In this document: positions 5,509 to 12,796 of the stretch, piece by piece | Layout: every line of letters starts with the position of its first letter | How positions within the stretch are numbered: position 1 is the first letter of the stretch | Source of the DNA: Planctomycetaceae bacterium | Lineage (GTDB): Bacteria; Planctomycetota; Planctomycetia; Pirellulales; Thermoguttaceae | Assembly: GCA_031274045.1 (NCBI GenBank) | Contig: JAISQS010000444.1 | Location: 1-13,579 of the forward strand | Direction: 5' to 3' | Length of the DNA: 13,579 bases | Notes under the pieces: model-generated | The model's input: the letters and a program-made list of their open reading frames with translations, nothing else | Database searches by the model: none | Told to the model about the DNA's origin: nothing | Translations under genes and position numbers: made by a program

Positions 5509-6353
5509 TGCTCACTTGCACACAGTAGTTGGCATACCTTGTATATCCTCATAACAATCGGACAAAAACCGATGTTAGGTGATAGGTTTTGTCTCACTGC
5601 GATGCAGCAACAAAAAACGCAGCCTCGTCGGGTTGCTGTCAAAACGGCAAACCGAATTTGAACTGTTCCTTGTATACGTGCTGTGATTTAGTTTCATTTG
5701 TTCATGTTTTCACTTTTCACATTTTAAGTTGTCAAAGTTATCGAAGTTGCTGAATGCCGCTGATAGATAAACCGCGAACGTAAACATGCGAAATTTTAGC
5801 GGTGACTAATACGGATATCCTAATGCGGAGATCAAAGTGCAGGCGGGCAGCTTAAAATTTACCTCACAACATTGCTGATAGTTGTTGTTTTTTTGCTCTG
5901 GTCAGGTTGATGCCGGAGACATGATTTGACAGAGCGTTCCGGCAAGTGCGACCTGATTGTCGATTGAGATGATTTGAGTTGCAATTGTTACGGGGCAAAC
6001 GCGGCGGCTGTATTTTTTTGTCCGCAGACAAAAAAACGTCATCGCAAAAAAACATAATTACGAAGCACAATTATTTTGAGGTGTGTGCGGACAACGCGGC
6101 AGATGAGAAGCGATATTGATTGGTTTGTATTTATTGGTACGGAGTAACGATGGATGAGTGCAATCTTATACCGGCGGGTTGCTGTTGTTCTTTTGTGGAA
6201 TTGATGGTGATGTGAAGGTGTTTTGGTTGCGTGAACCGTTGCGCTGTTAGAGTGAGTGGGTTTGCCCGCGTGGTGCGGCATAGCACTAAACGCAAAGCGC
6301 ACTCCCCGCCCGGAGTCGGGTATAACTTTTAGAATTTCAGGAGAAATATAGAA
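5509..6353. other. 845-bp gene-free leader between the tRNA cluster and tuf
   Basis: I see no gene here. Two minus-strand frames (5864-6070 and 6039-6653) have no protein-like pattern and the second overlaps tuf. It contains an imperfect hairpin at 5561-5593 (GACAAAAACC/GGTTTTGTC), a strong hairpin at 6013-6036 and a possible -10 box TATAAC at 6321-6326, 28 bp before tuf, with no convincing -35. The stretch 5840-6290 is G/T-rich on the plus strand. In E. coli the same tRNAs are co-transcribed with tufB across a short gap; here the gap is far longer. Confidence 0.5.
6013..6036. repeat. Perfect 10-bp hairpin in the tuf upstream region
   Basis: TTTTTTTGTC-CGCA-GACAAAAAAA forms a perfect 10-bp stem with a 4-nt loop. 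Seven A-T pairs make it weak at the base; it has too little G+C for an ordinary terminator. It could mark an RNA-processing point between the tRNAs and tuf. Confidence 0.5.
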
Positions 6354-7553
6354 ATGGCTAAAGAAAAATTTGAGAGGACTAAACCCCACGTAAACGTGGG
6401 AACAATTGGTCACATTGATCATGGTAAAACTACATTGACTAGTGCAATCCTCGCTGTTCAAGCGGCGAAAGGATTGGCGAAAGTCAAAAGCTACGCCGAT
6501 ATTGCAAAAGGCGGTACAGTTCGTGACGCAACGAAGACGGTAACGATTGCGGTTGCTCACGTTGAGTACGAGACAGACAAGAGGCACTATGCACATATTG
6601 ATTGTCCCGGTCACGCGGACTTTATCAAAAATATGATTACAGGTGCCGCACAAATGGACGGTGCAATTTTAGTTGTGTCCGCAGCCGACGGTCTAATGCC
6701 GCAAACACGCGAACACGTTCTCCTCGCCCGCCAAGTAAACGTACCAAATCTGGTCGTATTTCTCAACAAAATTGACCTGCTTGACGACCCCGAGTTGTTA
6801 GAACTTGTCGAACTTGAGATACGAGAGCTTCTAAGTAAATACGACTTCCCGGGCGACGAAGTGCCAATCATTCGAGGTGTCGCCATACAAGCTCAACAGA
6901 ATCCAGCCGACCCCGAAAAATCAAAGTGCATCTCCGAACTCATGGACGCACTTGACAGCAACATCCCCGAACCCGCCCGCGAACAAGATAAACCATTCCT
7001 CATGGCTATCGAAGACGTGTTCTCAATCGAAGGACGCGGAACCGTCGCAACAGGAAGAATCGAACGCGGAATTATCAAAGTCAGCGAAGAAGTTGAAATC
7101 ATCGGATTCAGCGACGAAAAACGGAAAACAGTTGTCACCGGTGTCGAAATGTTCAATAAAGAACTCGCACAAGGTCAGGCAGGCGACAACGTCGGTCTCT
7201 TGTTACGAGGAGTCAAACGCGAAGAAATACAACGCGGTCAAGTTCTAGCGAAACCCGGAACAATCACACCACACACAGATTTCGAAGCCGAAGTTTACGT
7301 CTTGTCAAAAGACGAAGGCGGACGCTCAACACCGTTCTTCTCAGGTTACCGCCCACAATTTTACTTCAGAACAACAGACGTTACCGGCTCGCTCACCTTG
7401 CTAGGCGAAGCCGAAATGTGTATGCCGGGCGACAACGTAAAATTGAAAGTCGAACTGATCTCACCAATCGCAATGACCGAGAACGTTAGATTTGCTATCC
7501 GCGAAGGCGGACGCACGGTCGGATCAGGTGTTGTCACGAAAGTCTTGAAATAG
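6354..7553 (+). CDS. tuf: Elongation factor Tu
   Basis: The product is 399 residues, the usual EF-Tu size. It delivers aminoacyl-tRNA to the ribosome with GTP. GTPase motifs: P-loop GHIDHGKT (19-26), DCPGH (83-87) and NKID (138-141). Domains 2 and 3 follow, with [45 protein letters not shown] and the C-terminal [17 protein letters not shown]. Switch I is divergent: the usual RGITI is replaced by KTVTI (61-65), keeping the Mg-binding threonine (T64), after an [11 protein letters not shown] stretch that I link to planctomycetes. The G5 loop reads GVAIQA where SAL/SAK is usual, so S is replaced by V176. The start is supported by CAGGAG about 8 nt upstream. The four upstream tRNAs and the downstream tRNA-Trp, secE and nusG match conserved bacterial gene order. 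Confidence 0.98.
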   Translation: MAKEKFERTKPHVNVGTIGHIDHGKTTLTSAILAVQAAKGLAKVKSYADIAKGGTVRDATKTVTIAVAHVEYETDKRHYAHIDCPGHADFIKNMITGAAQMDGAILVVSAADGLMPQTREHVLLARQVNVPNLVVFLNKIDLLDDPELLELVELEIRELLSKYDFPGDEVPIIRGVAIQAQQNPADPEKSKCISELMDALDSNIPEPAREQDKPFLMAIEDVFSIEGRGTVATGRIERGIIKVSEEVEIIGFSDEKRKTVVTGVEMFNKELAQGQAGDNVGLLLRGVKREEIQRGQVLAKPGTITPHTDFEAEVYVLSKDEGGRSTPFFSGYRPQFYFRTTDVTGSLTLLGEAEMCMPGDNVKLKVELISPIAMTENVRFAIREGGRTVGSGVVTKVLK

Positions 7554-7795
7554 TTGTCCGATTAAAGATGTTTTTTGGTGCAGAAAGCAAATAAACTGAA
7601 TATTTGCCCAAAGTAACAAAAAACATCGCAGATGTCACAATAAAATTTCATCATCAAAATTTCATCATCGTGAGGGTTGTTTTTTGCGTTTTTTGGCGGC
7701 TAACTTTTGTTGTCTGCTTGAGCTTGGTGATGATTTTAATTTTGTGCTTTTGCTGCGGCGGCTTTGAGAGAATTTTCATTGATGAGAATTTTCAC
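7554..7795. other. Spacer between tuf and tRNA-Trp
   Basis: No gene is seen. It contains a short direct repeat, AAATTTCATCATC (around 7644 and 7658). There is no T-tract hairpin after the tuf stop, so transcription may continue into tRNA-Trp and secE. Confidence 0.45.
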
Positions 7796-7866
7796 AGGGG
7801 GGTAGTTTAGTGGTAGAACTGCGGTCTCCAAAACCGTTGGTGGGGGTTCGATTCCCTCCCCCCCTG
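7796..7866 (+). tRNA. tRNA-Trp (CCA)
   Basis: Acceptor AGGGGGG pairs with CCCCCCT. D arm GTTT-AGTGGTA-GAAC; anticodon stem GCGGT/ACCGT with loop CTCCAAA and anticodon CCA at 7828-7830; T arm GGGGGTTCGATTCCCTC. Discriminator G, as expected for bacterial tRNA-Trp; CCA end not encoded. A tRNA-Trp between tuf and secE is a known arrangement in several bacterial phyla, for example chlamydiae. Confidence 0.96.
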
Positions 7867-8178
7867 TCGCGTTGTTTTTCAGTGTGGATTTTTCCGTCAT
7901 GGATTCCTTGAGAGAGGCGTGTCCCAAATCGGATCGAATTTATTTTTTATCCGTTTGATTAAATCCGCTTTGATTAAGAGGAAACCGTTTTGATGAGATT
8001 TAGATGAAGTTTAGTTTACAAATTGCCGCGTAGTTTAATTCACAAATTGCCGTGTATTGGTTATTGGTTTATTTTGGCTCACTTGCTTAATGAAAAAAAT
8101 GTGTGCGAGCGTTAGTTTTGGCGGAGACAAAGTCCGGTGTTGAGCTGGTTTTGTCGTAACTTTACATTTTTATTTAAC
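7867..8178. other. Spacer between tRNA-Trp and secE, with short tandem duplications
   Basis: No gene is seen. rpmG (L33), which sits here in some phyla, is absent: no frame shows its Cys-x-x-Cys and TTKNK patterns. There are imperfect repeats of CCGTTTGATTAAAT type (7951-8000) and a 24-bp-period pair ACAAATTGCCGyG starting at 8018 and 8042. Confidence 0.5.
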
Positions 8179-8613
8179 ATGATTGACTTAATTTTAGAAC
8201 TGGTTCGTTTTAGACGATACAAACCGAATCAAGGTGTACTCACCCGACGTTTAACCGCATTTGGAATTTTCATAATATTTGCAAGCGGTGCCTACCGTCT
8301 TTACGTAACATTGACGACAACATCGTTCGTAGCCGGAACGCTTCTGGCTAAACCGCAAGTATGCGGTGGCGTTTCGTTGGCGGTTGCTCTTTTGGGAGCG
8401 TGGCTTGCGTTTAGAATCGTCAATTTGCCTGTTTTCGCAAACTTTCTCGTTTCAGTAGAAGGCGAAATGATGAAAGTGTCGTGGCCCAGTCCGACTGAAT
8501 TGTATTCGTCAACGGTTGTCGTTTTGACAATGTTTGTAATATTAGCGGGGATGATTTTTGTGTTTGATCTTGCGTGGTTGACATTGTTCAAAGCTATCAG
8601 AGTCATTCCGTAG
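8179..8613 (+). CDS. secE: Preprotein translocase subunit SecE
   Basis: The product is 144 residues and would sit in the inner membrane, clamping SecY. The C-terminal half has the SecE signature: an amphipathic helix with EGEMMKVSWPSPTELYSSTV (94-113), then the conserved membrane segment VVVLTMFVILAGMIFVFDLAW (113-133). Two further hydrophobic segments lie at about 26-45 and 62-80. The total of three resembles the longer SecE form of E. coli and some phyla rather than the ~60-residue single-span form. An in-frame ATG at 8137 would add MLSWFCRNFTFLFN; I chose 8179 because MIDLILELVRFRRYKPNQGV is a better N-terminus (charged cytosolic start before the first span). No Shine-Dalgarno precedes either ATG. 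nusG follows after 101 bp. Confidence 0.92.
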   Translation: MIDLILELVRFRRYKPNQGVLTRRLTAFGIFIIFASGAYRLYVTLTTTSFVAGTLLAKPQVCGGVSLAVALLGAWLAFRIVNLPVFANFLVSVEGEMMKVSWPSPTELYSSTVVVLTMFVILAGMIFVFDLAWLTLFKAIRVIP

Positions 8614-8638
8614 ATATTCTGCTTTTTGAGTCATGCAC

Positions 8639-8668
8639 TTACTAGTCAACAAATTACTAGTCAATAAA
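8639..8668. repeat. 15-bp tandem duplication upstream of nusG
   Basis: Two units, TTACTAGTCAACAAA and TTACTAGTCAATAAA, differ at one base and lie head to tail between secE and nusG. Same 15-bp period as other spacer repeats here. Confidence 0.75.
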
Positions 8669-8703
8669 TTCATTGCCCAAAGTTCATGTTTTGATATTTG
8701 CAC

Positions 8704-8708
8704 AGGAG
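8704..8708 (+). promoter_or_regulatory. Shine-Dalgarno fixing the long NusG start
   Basis: AGGAG lies 6 nt before the ATG at 8715. It supports translation of the repeat-rich extension, as opposed to a start at the internal ATG 9300, where only AAAGGG sits directly against the codon. Confidence 0.65.
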
Positions 8709-8714
8709 TAATTC

Positions 8715-9833
8715 ATGTTAGAGCCGGAATTTGATAACGGTGAAGCTCGCGAAAACGTACCCGTGACCAACGAGACTGCTGTCGAAGAGTCCATTATCGA
8801 GGAATCTGCTGTCGAAGAGTCCGTTGTTGAGGAGTCTCCTGTTAAGGAGTCTGTTGTCGAGGAGTCTCCTGTCAAGGAGTCCGTTGTCGAGGAGTCTGCT
8901 GTTCAGGAGTCTCCTGTTAAGGAGTCCGTTGTCGAGGAGTCCGTTGTTGAGGAGTCCGTTGTTGAGGAGTCTCCTGTTAAGGAGTCCGTTGTTGAGAAAG
9001 CGGCGGATGAGGCGGCACCCAAAAAGAAAGCAGTACGTAAAACCACAACCAAAAAAGAAACAGCAGGAGCCGAAAAAGCCGAAAGTGATCTTGCCGAAAA
9101 TAAAGTCGAAGGTGTGGATGAAAAAGTCGAGGGCGTAGATGAAGAGATTGCGGGCAAGAAGAAAGTAGCGAGCAAACCAAAAAGCCCACGATTAACAAAA
9201 CCCAAAAAAGATAAATCCGAAACTGCCAAAAAATCACAAGAAACCGATTCGCCCGCCGAAACCGAAGAACAACCCGACGAAAGCAAATATCCTAAAGGGA
9301 TGAATTGGTATATTTTGAAAGTGCAAGTAAACCGTGAAGATACAATAAAACGGAATTTGGAAAGGCGGGTTAAGATTGCGGGTTTGGATTCATTTTTCGG
9401 TGATATACTGGTGCCGATGGAGAAAGTTACTGAGATTCGCAATGAGAAGAAGCGGATTGTGAGCCGCAAGTTGTATCCGGGTTACTTGATGATTCAAATG
9501 GAAATTAACGATGATACTTGGTATCTCGTTAGGGAGACTTCCGGCATCGGCGACTTCACCGGCGCAATCGGCAAACCGACCCCGATGCAAGCACACGAAG
9601 TTCAACGCATGTTGTCCGCCGAAAAAGACGACGAAGAAGAACAACCAAAACTAAAAGTCGGTTACAGCGTTGGTGACAGTATAAAAATCAAAGAAGGCAG
9701 CTTCGAAAATTTGAGCGGAGTTGTTGATACGATTGACTACACAAGCGGTCGCGTAACGGTGATTATAAATTTGTTCGGACGAAGTACGCCTGTTGAGTTA
9801 GAGTACTGGCAAATCGAGCAAAGCTCAGGTTGA
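8715..9833 (+). CDS. nusG: Transcription termination/antitermination factor NusG with long repeat-bearing N-terminal extension
   Basis: The product is 372 residues against about 180 for ordinary NusG. Residues 196-372 form a full NusG: the NGN domain starts MNWYILKVQVNREDTIKRNL, includes the RKLYPGYLMIQMEI and TWYLVRETSGIGDFTG segments, and is followed by an acidic linker (DDEEEQ) and a KOW domain (about 316-370; VGDSIKIKEGSFENLSGVVD). NusG binds RNA polymerase through NGN, and Rho or ribosomal S10 through KOW. The extra N-terminus has three parts: a 21-residue start, 14 tandem pentapeptides of xVxES type (residues 22-91), and a Lys/Ala/Glu-rich stretch (92-195) with basic clusters such as KPKSPRLTKPKKDK. 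It should be disordered and highly charged. The frame stays open across the whole repeat and Shine-Dalgarno AGGAG precedes the ATG. The function of the extension is unknown. Confidence 0.95.
   Translation: MLEPEFDNGEARENVPVTNETAVEESIIEESAVEESVVEESPVKESVVEESPVKESVVEESAVQESPVKESVVEESVVEESVVEESPVKESVVEKAADEAAPKKKAVRKTTTKKETAGAEKAESDLAENKVEGVDEKVEGVDEEIAGKKKVASKPKSPRLTKPKKDKSETAKKSQETDSPAETEEQPDESKYPKGMNWYILKVQVNREDTIKRNLERRVKIAGLDSFFGDILVPMEKVTEIRNEKKRIVSRKLYPGYLMIQMEINDDTWYLVRETSGIGDFTGAIGKPTPMQAHEVQRMLSAEKDDEEEQPKLKVGYSVGDSIKIKEGSFENLSGVVDTIDYTSGRVTVIINLFGRSTPVELEYWQIEQSSG
8778..8987 (+). repeat. In-frame 15-bp tandem repeat inside nusG, 14 units
   Basis: Fourteen 15-bp units in unbroken register encode AVEES, IIEES, VVEES, PVKES and AVQES variants; a degenerate fifteenth unit (VVEKA) follows. 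Typical units are GTTGTCGAGGAGTCT and CCTGTTAAGGAGTCT. PVKES and VVEES units partly alternate, which suggests growth by 30-bp duplications. Unit number is likely to vary between strains. Confidence 0.95.
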
Positions 9834-10049
9834 CCTTAAACTTTGACACGTAAACTTTAACATGTGAATTAAGACCTTAAATACGTGATAAAGTTTTCCG
9901 CAAATAAAATTTACTCCAAAAAATAAATTTACGAAACGATAATAGTTGATATTTTGAAATCGTCGGGTGTAGTGTAGTTGACGCGACCTCAAATAAATAT
10001 TTAACGTTTCCGACATTAAGAACCATTTTTTTATTCTATTTAAAACATT
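9834..10049. other. Spacer between nusG and rplK
   Basis: No gene is seen. A 14-bp tandem duplication, TAAACTTTGACACG / TAAACTTTAACATG, lies at 9837-9864. The ATG of rplK is preceded by TTTAAAA (10039-10045) with a 4-nt gap and no Shine-Dalgarno. Confidence 0.5.
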
Positions 10050-10475
10050 ATGGCAAAACAACTCACCGCAAAAGTCAGATTCCACGCAAAAGGCGGTCAA
10101 GCTACCGCCGCTCCACCGGTTGGAACTGCACTTGGTAAATATGGATTGAATCTCGGTCAATTTGTACAACAATTCAACGAACGGACAAAAGGCGATCTCG
10201 GCATGAGGATACCTGTTGTTGTCAAAGTTTACAGCGACCGTACTTTTGAACTCGAAACCAAAACACCGCATAGCGTTGACCTGCTGAAACAAGCCGCCGG
10301 AATCGTAAACGGAAGCGGCAATGTCCCACGAGTTAAAGTCGGACAAATCACCGTAAAACAGATCGACGACATCGCCGCAAAAAAAATGAAAGACCTAAAC
10401 GCAAGAACCGTCGAATCCGCAAGAAATATTCTTTCTGGAACAGCACGAAGCATGGGGCTGGACATCGTAAAATAA
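10050..10475 (+). CDS. rplK: 50S ribosomal protein L11
   Basis: The product is 141 residues, exactly the usual L11 length. L11 binds the GTPase-associated centre of 23S rRNA. The N-terminal domain carries the proline-rich switch AAPPVGTALGKYGLNLGQFV (with the PPVG motif), and the C-terminal rRNA-binding domain carries KTPHSVDLLKQAAGIVNGSG and the terminal GTARSMGLDI signature. The ATG has no Shine-Dalgarno but has TTTAAAA ending 4 nt upstream. The gap to rplA is 206 bp, although these two genes are usually nearly adjacent. Confidence 0.98.
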   Translation: MAKQLTAKVRFHAKGGQATAAPPVGTALGKYGLNLGQFVQQFNERTKGDLGMRIPVVVKVYSDRTFELETKTPHSVDLLKQAAGIVNGSGNVPRVKVGQITVKQIDDIAAKKMKDLNARTVESARNILSGTARSMGLDIVK

Positions 10476-10623
10476 TCAACAACATTTGATAATTTGAAAA
10501 CTCCGCAAATTTGACCCAACCAGCCAAAAATAATAGCGGTCATATTTGCAAAATCGTAACTTGAAAATAAATTGTCCGCACAAAAAATAAGGCAGTTAAA
10601 TATCAAGTTCGCGATAAACGGGA

Positions 10624-10648
10624 GAGGGCATTGATGTAGGATGCCTTC
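10624..10648 (+). promoter_or_regulatory. Hairpin in the rplA leader, possible L1 regulatory site
   Basis: An 8-bp stem (GAGGGCAT with ATGCCTTC, one G-T) encloses the loop TGATGTAGG, 33 nt before the rplA ATG. L1 represses its own mRNA in other bacteria through a structured leader. That this hairpin is such a site is inference only. Confidence 0.3.
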
Positions 10649-10681
10649 ATTATTTACCGAAATTTTTCAATTTGAAAGACT

Positions 10682-11359
10682 ATGGCAAAACATTCAAAGC
10701 GTTATCGTAATGACGCGAAAAAGGTTAATAAAGCACCGGTTTCTCTTCAGGAAGCGGTTGATATCCTCAAGCAATTCGACACTTTGAAATTTAATCAAAG
10801 TGTTGACATCTCAATCCGGCTCGGTATTGATCCGAAGCAATCGGATCAATTTGTGCGTGGTTCTATAGTCTTGCCTCATGGTATTGGTAAGACGCTGCGT
10901 GTCTGCGTTATTGCAAAAGGGGACAAAGCCGAAGAAGCAAAAAGCGGCGGAGCGGATGTTGTGGGTGATGCTGATCTTGTTACGAAAATTAAGGACGGCT
11001 GGACGGATTTTGATATCTGTATTGCGACACCGGATATGATGGGGCTTGTGGGACCTCTCGGCAAAGTGCTGGGACCTCGCGGGTTAATGCCTTCGCCGAG
11101 AGCAGGAACCGTAACAATGGATGTCGCGAAAACGATTAAAGAATACAAGGCTGGTAAGGTTGAAATTCGTAACGATAAGTTGGGAATCATTCACGCTGTT
11201 GTGGGGAAGATCAAATTTGACAAAACGCAATTGGTCGAAAACATCGACGCTTTTTTGCAATACCTCCAACAAATCAAACCCGCCAGCGTAAAGGGACAAT
11301 TCATAAAAACAATAACGCTCTCCGGCACAATGTCACCCGGCGTGAGCGTGATTATCTGA
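10682..11359 (+). CDS. rplA: 50S ribosomal protein L1
   Basis: The product is 225 residues, the normal L1 length. L1 forms the mobile stalk at the ribosomal E site and in many bacteria represses its own mRNA. Family marks are [20 protein letters not shown] followed by [11 protein letters not shown], the [20 protein letters not shown] segment running into [14 protein letters not shown], and the terminal [13 protein letters not shown]. No Shine-Dalgarno: TTTGAAA ends 4 nt before ATG. Base use switches inside the gene, with G/T-rich codons up to about 11210 and A/C-rich codons afterwards. Confidence 0.98.
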   Translation: MAKHSKRYRNDAKKVNKAPVSLQEAVDILKQFDTLKFNQSVDISIRLGIDPKQSDQFVRGSIVLPHGIGKTLRVCVIAKGDKAEEAKSGGADVVGDADLVTKIKDGWTDFDICIATPDMMGLVGPLGKVLGPRGLMPSPRAGTVTMDVAKTIKEYKAGKVEIRNDKLGIIHAVVGKIKFDKTQLVENIDAFLQYLQQIKPASVKGQFIKTITLSGTMSPGVSVII

Positions 11360-11599
11360 TCAGATTTGTACAGACAGCGTACAATGAATTTCGTCGGCGC
11401 AAAGTATATAAGGTTGACAATAAAAAAATTGACAATAAAAATCGGCAATAAAAGTTAAAAGTTGACAACAAACCGGATGCCGGCGTGAGTAAGCTCAACA
11501 GGCTAGGACGAAATATCAAGTACAAACGGTTTAAGATTGATCTGATTTATAAAAAATATTGCGGGTAAGTTTTTTTGGTTTTTAACACTTTGAAAAAAA
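11360..11599. other. rplA-rplJ spacer with about 15-bp periodic repeats
   Basis: This is where the L10 autoregulatory leader sits in other bacteria. Here TTGACAATAAAAAAA (11414-11428) and TTGACAATAAAAATC (11429-11443) form a 15-bp tandem pair, with decayed relatives to about 11474 (GGCAATAAAA, GTTGACAACAAA). A small CCGG-ATG-CCGG hairpin is at 11473-11483. I could not fold a convincing L10 leader by eye. Confidence 0.5.
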
Positions 11600-12160
11600 A
11601 TGAGCAAATACGTTAAACAGTTAATTACAGACGGTGTCAAGAACAGGCTTGAGGGAGTTCAATACCTTATGCTTGTTAGTCTGACGGGGGTTGACGCTAA
11701 TGCGAATAAGAATATTCGGGCGAATTTGGCTGGCAAGGGGATAAACCTGATGGTTATAAAAAATAGCCTAGCCAATCGTGCGTCGGAAGGGACTCCTTTG
11801 GCTGCCGCTTTCAAGGGCTTGACAGGTTCAAACGCTATCTGCTGGGGTGCGTCGGATATTGTTGCCCTTGCGAAAGAGTTAGTGAATCTGACAAAGAACA
11901 AAGACCTCAAAGGTTTTGAGATTAAAGGCGCAGTGCTTGACGGCGAGGCGTTCAATGCAGCACAAGCAATCGAAGTGAGCAAGTGGCTAACACGTGAAGA
12001 GCAGATTGCAGTGATTGTCGGTCAGATTGTTAGTATCGGGGCTAAATTGTCGGGTCAAATTATCTCTGTCGGCGGTGCGGTTGCGAGTCAGATTGCAAAA
12101 GTCGCAGAGAAATCAGACAACAACCCCGACGCAGCAAATACCGAAAGTCAGCCAAGTTAA
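11600..12160 (+). CDS. rplJ: 50S ribosomal protein L10
   Basis: The product is 186 residues, slightly longer than the E. coli protein (165). L10 anchors L7/L12 dimers to the ribosomal stalk. The N-terminal domain shows the L10 pattern: KQLITDGVKNRLEGVQYLML, then ANKNIRANLAGKGINLMVIK running into NSLANRA and the GLTGSNAICWG segment. The long C-terminal helix that binds L7/L12 corresponds to about 140-165, followed by a polar tail (SDNNPDAANTESQPS). The ATG lacks a Shine-Dalgarno; TTTGAAA ends 4 nt upstream. Confidence 0.96.
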   Translation: MSKYVKQLITDGVKNRLEGVQYLMLVSLTGVDANANKNIRANLAGKGINLMVIKNSLANRASEGTPLAAAFKGLTGSNAICWGASDIVALAKELVNLTKNKDLKGFEIKGAVLDGEAFNAAQAIEVSKWLTREEQIAVIVGQIVSIGAKLSGQIISVGGAVASQIAKVAEKSDNNPDAANTESQPS

Positions 12161-12796
12161 GACAGCCGCAGATCAGCCGTCGTGATTGTTGCCTCATGCG
12201 AAAATATTTGATGGCGTTTGTTGGTGTCTGGCGGCGGTAGTGTTAGCGGCGGAGTTGAGAAAAGCGAACAAGAACATTTTTTTCATGCGGGAGCAAGTGT
12301 GATGCTTTGGGCGTATGATGAAATTGATTTGCGGATCAATGTTGGGTGATTTTGCTGTTGTGCCGGGTTGGCGTGGCGGTGGATTTTGCCCGCACGAATT
12401 TTATCCAAGTGGACGGCGACCTTGTTGGGTTGGTGTTGATTTGGAAAACTGAAAAATATGATGTTTTTTGAGTGCGTTAGTACTTGGGATTCATCGGCGA
12501 GAATTTGGGCGTATCGTTTGTTGATTACCGGAGATTTGCGGACGGTGTGATCTTTTTTTTGCCAAAATTGGACTGAAAATTCAAGTGTAACGATTTCAAA
12601 TATGCAGAATGCTGTGATGCAATTTTTTAATGATGATTGTGTGATGGTTGTGTATTGCGTTCACTTGTTACGATTGTGCTGATGCGGATGTTTTGCGATG
12701 CGGGTATTTTGGTATCTGTAATCTGTGTTGGTGATTGTATTTTATAACCATTGTTTAATTGCGTTTTACGGCGCACGATTTGAAAGGAAAGGTTTA
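12161..12796. other. 636-bp gap between rplJ and rplL
   Basis: In most bacteria rplJ and rplL are separated by under 100 bp. Here I find no gene in either strand that looks real (a 60-codon minus-strand frame at 12627-12809 is not protein-like and overlaps rplL). The stretch is clearly G/T-rich on the plus strand. A promoter candidate lies at its right end. Confidence 0.55.
12693..12722 (+). promoter_or_regulatory. Candidate promoter for rplL
   Basis: TTGCGA (12693-12698) and TGTAAT (12717-12722) with an 18-bp spacer match 4/6 and 5/6 of the sigma-70 consensus. A separate promoter would make sense given the 636-bp gap and the need for four or six L7/L12 copies per ribosome. Confidence 0.28.

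Noticed and set aside
5415..5642. Minus-strand 75-codon frame over tRNA-Thr(GGT)
   Set aside because: VDETRTHDLV... is the usual antisense translation of a tRNA; no other support.
6039..6653. Minus-strand 204-codon frame upstream of and into tuf
   Set aside because: It overlaps 300 bp of tuf antisense and has no protein-like features.
7736..7927. Minus-strand frame over tRNA-Trp
   Set aside because: GIEPPPTVLETAVLPLNYP is antisense tRNA translation.
7867..8178. Possible rpmG (L33) gene before secE
   Set aside because: No frame shows the L33 Cys motif or basic TTKNK-type pattern.
8903..9469. Minus-strand Ser/Thr-rich frame opposite nusG
   Set aside because: Its TDSSTTDS repeats are the complement of the nusG pentapeptide repeats.
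9300..9833. Internal ATG 9300 as the true nusG start, giving a normal-sized NusG
   Set aside because: The upstream frame is open for 195 codons with in-frame repeats and a good Shine-Dalgarno at 8704-8708; the internal ATG has AAAGGG directly adjacent, which is too close.
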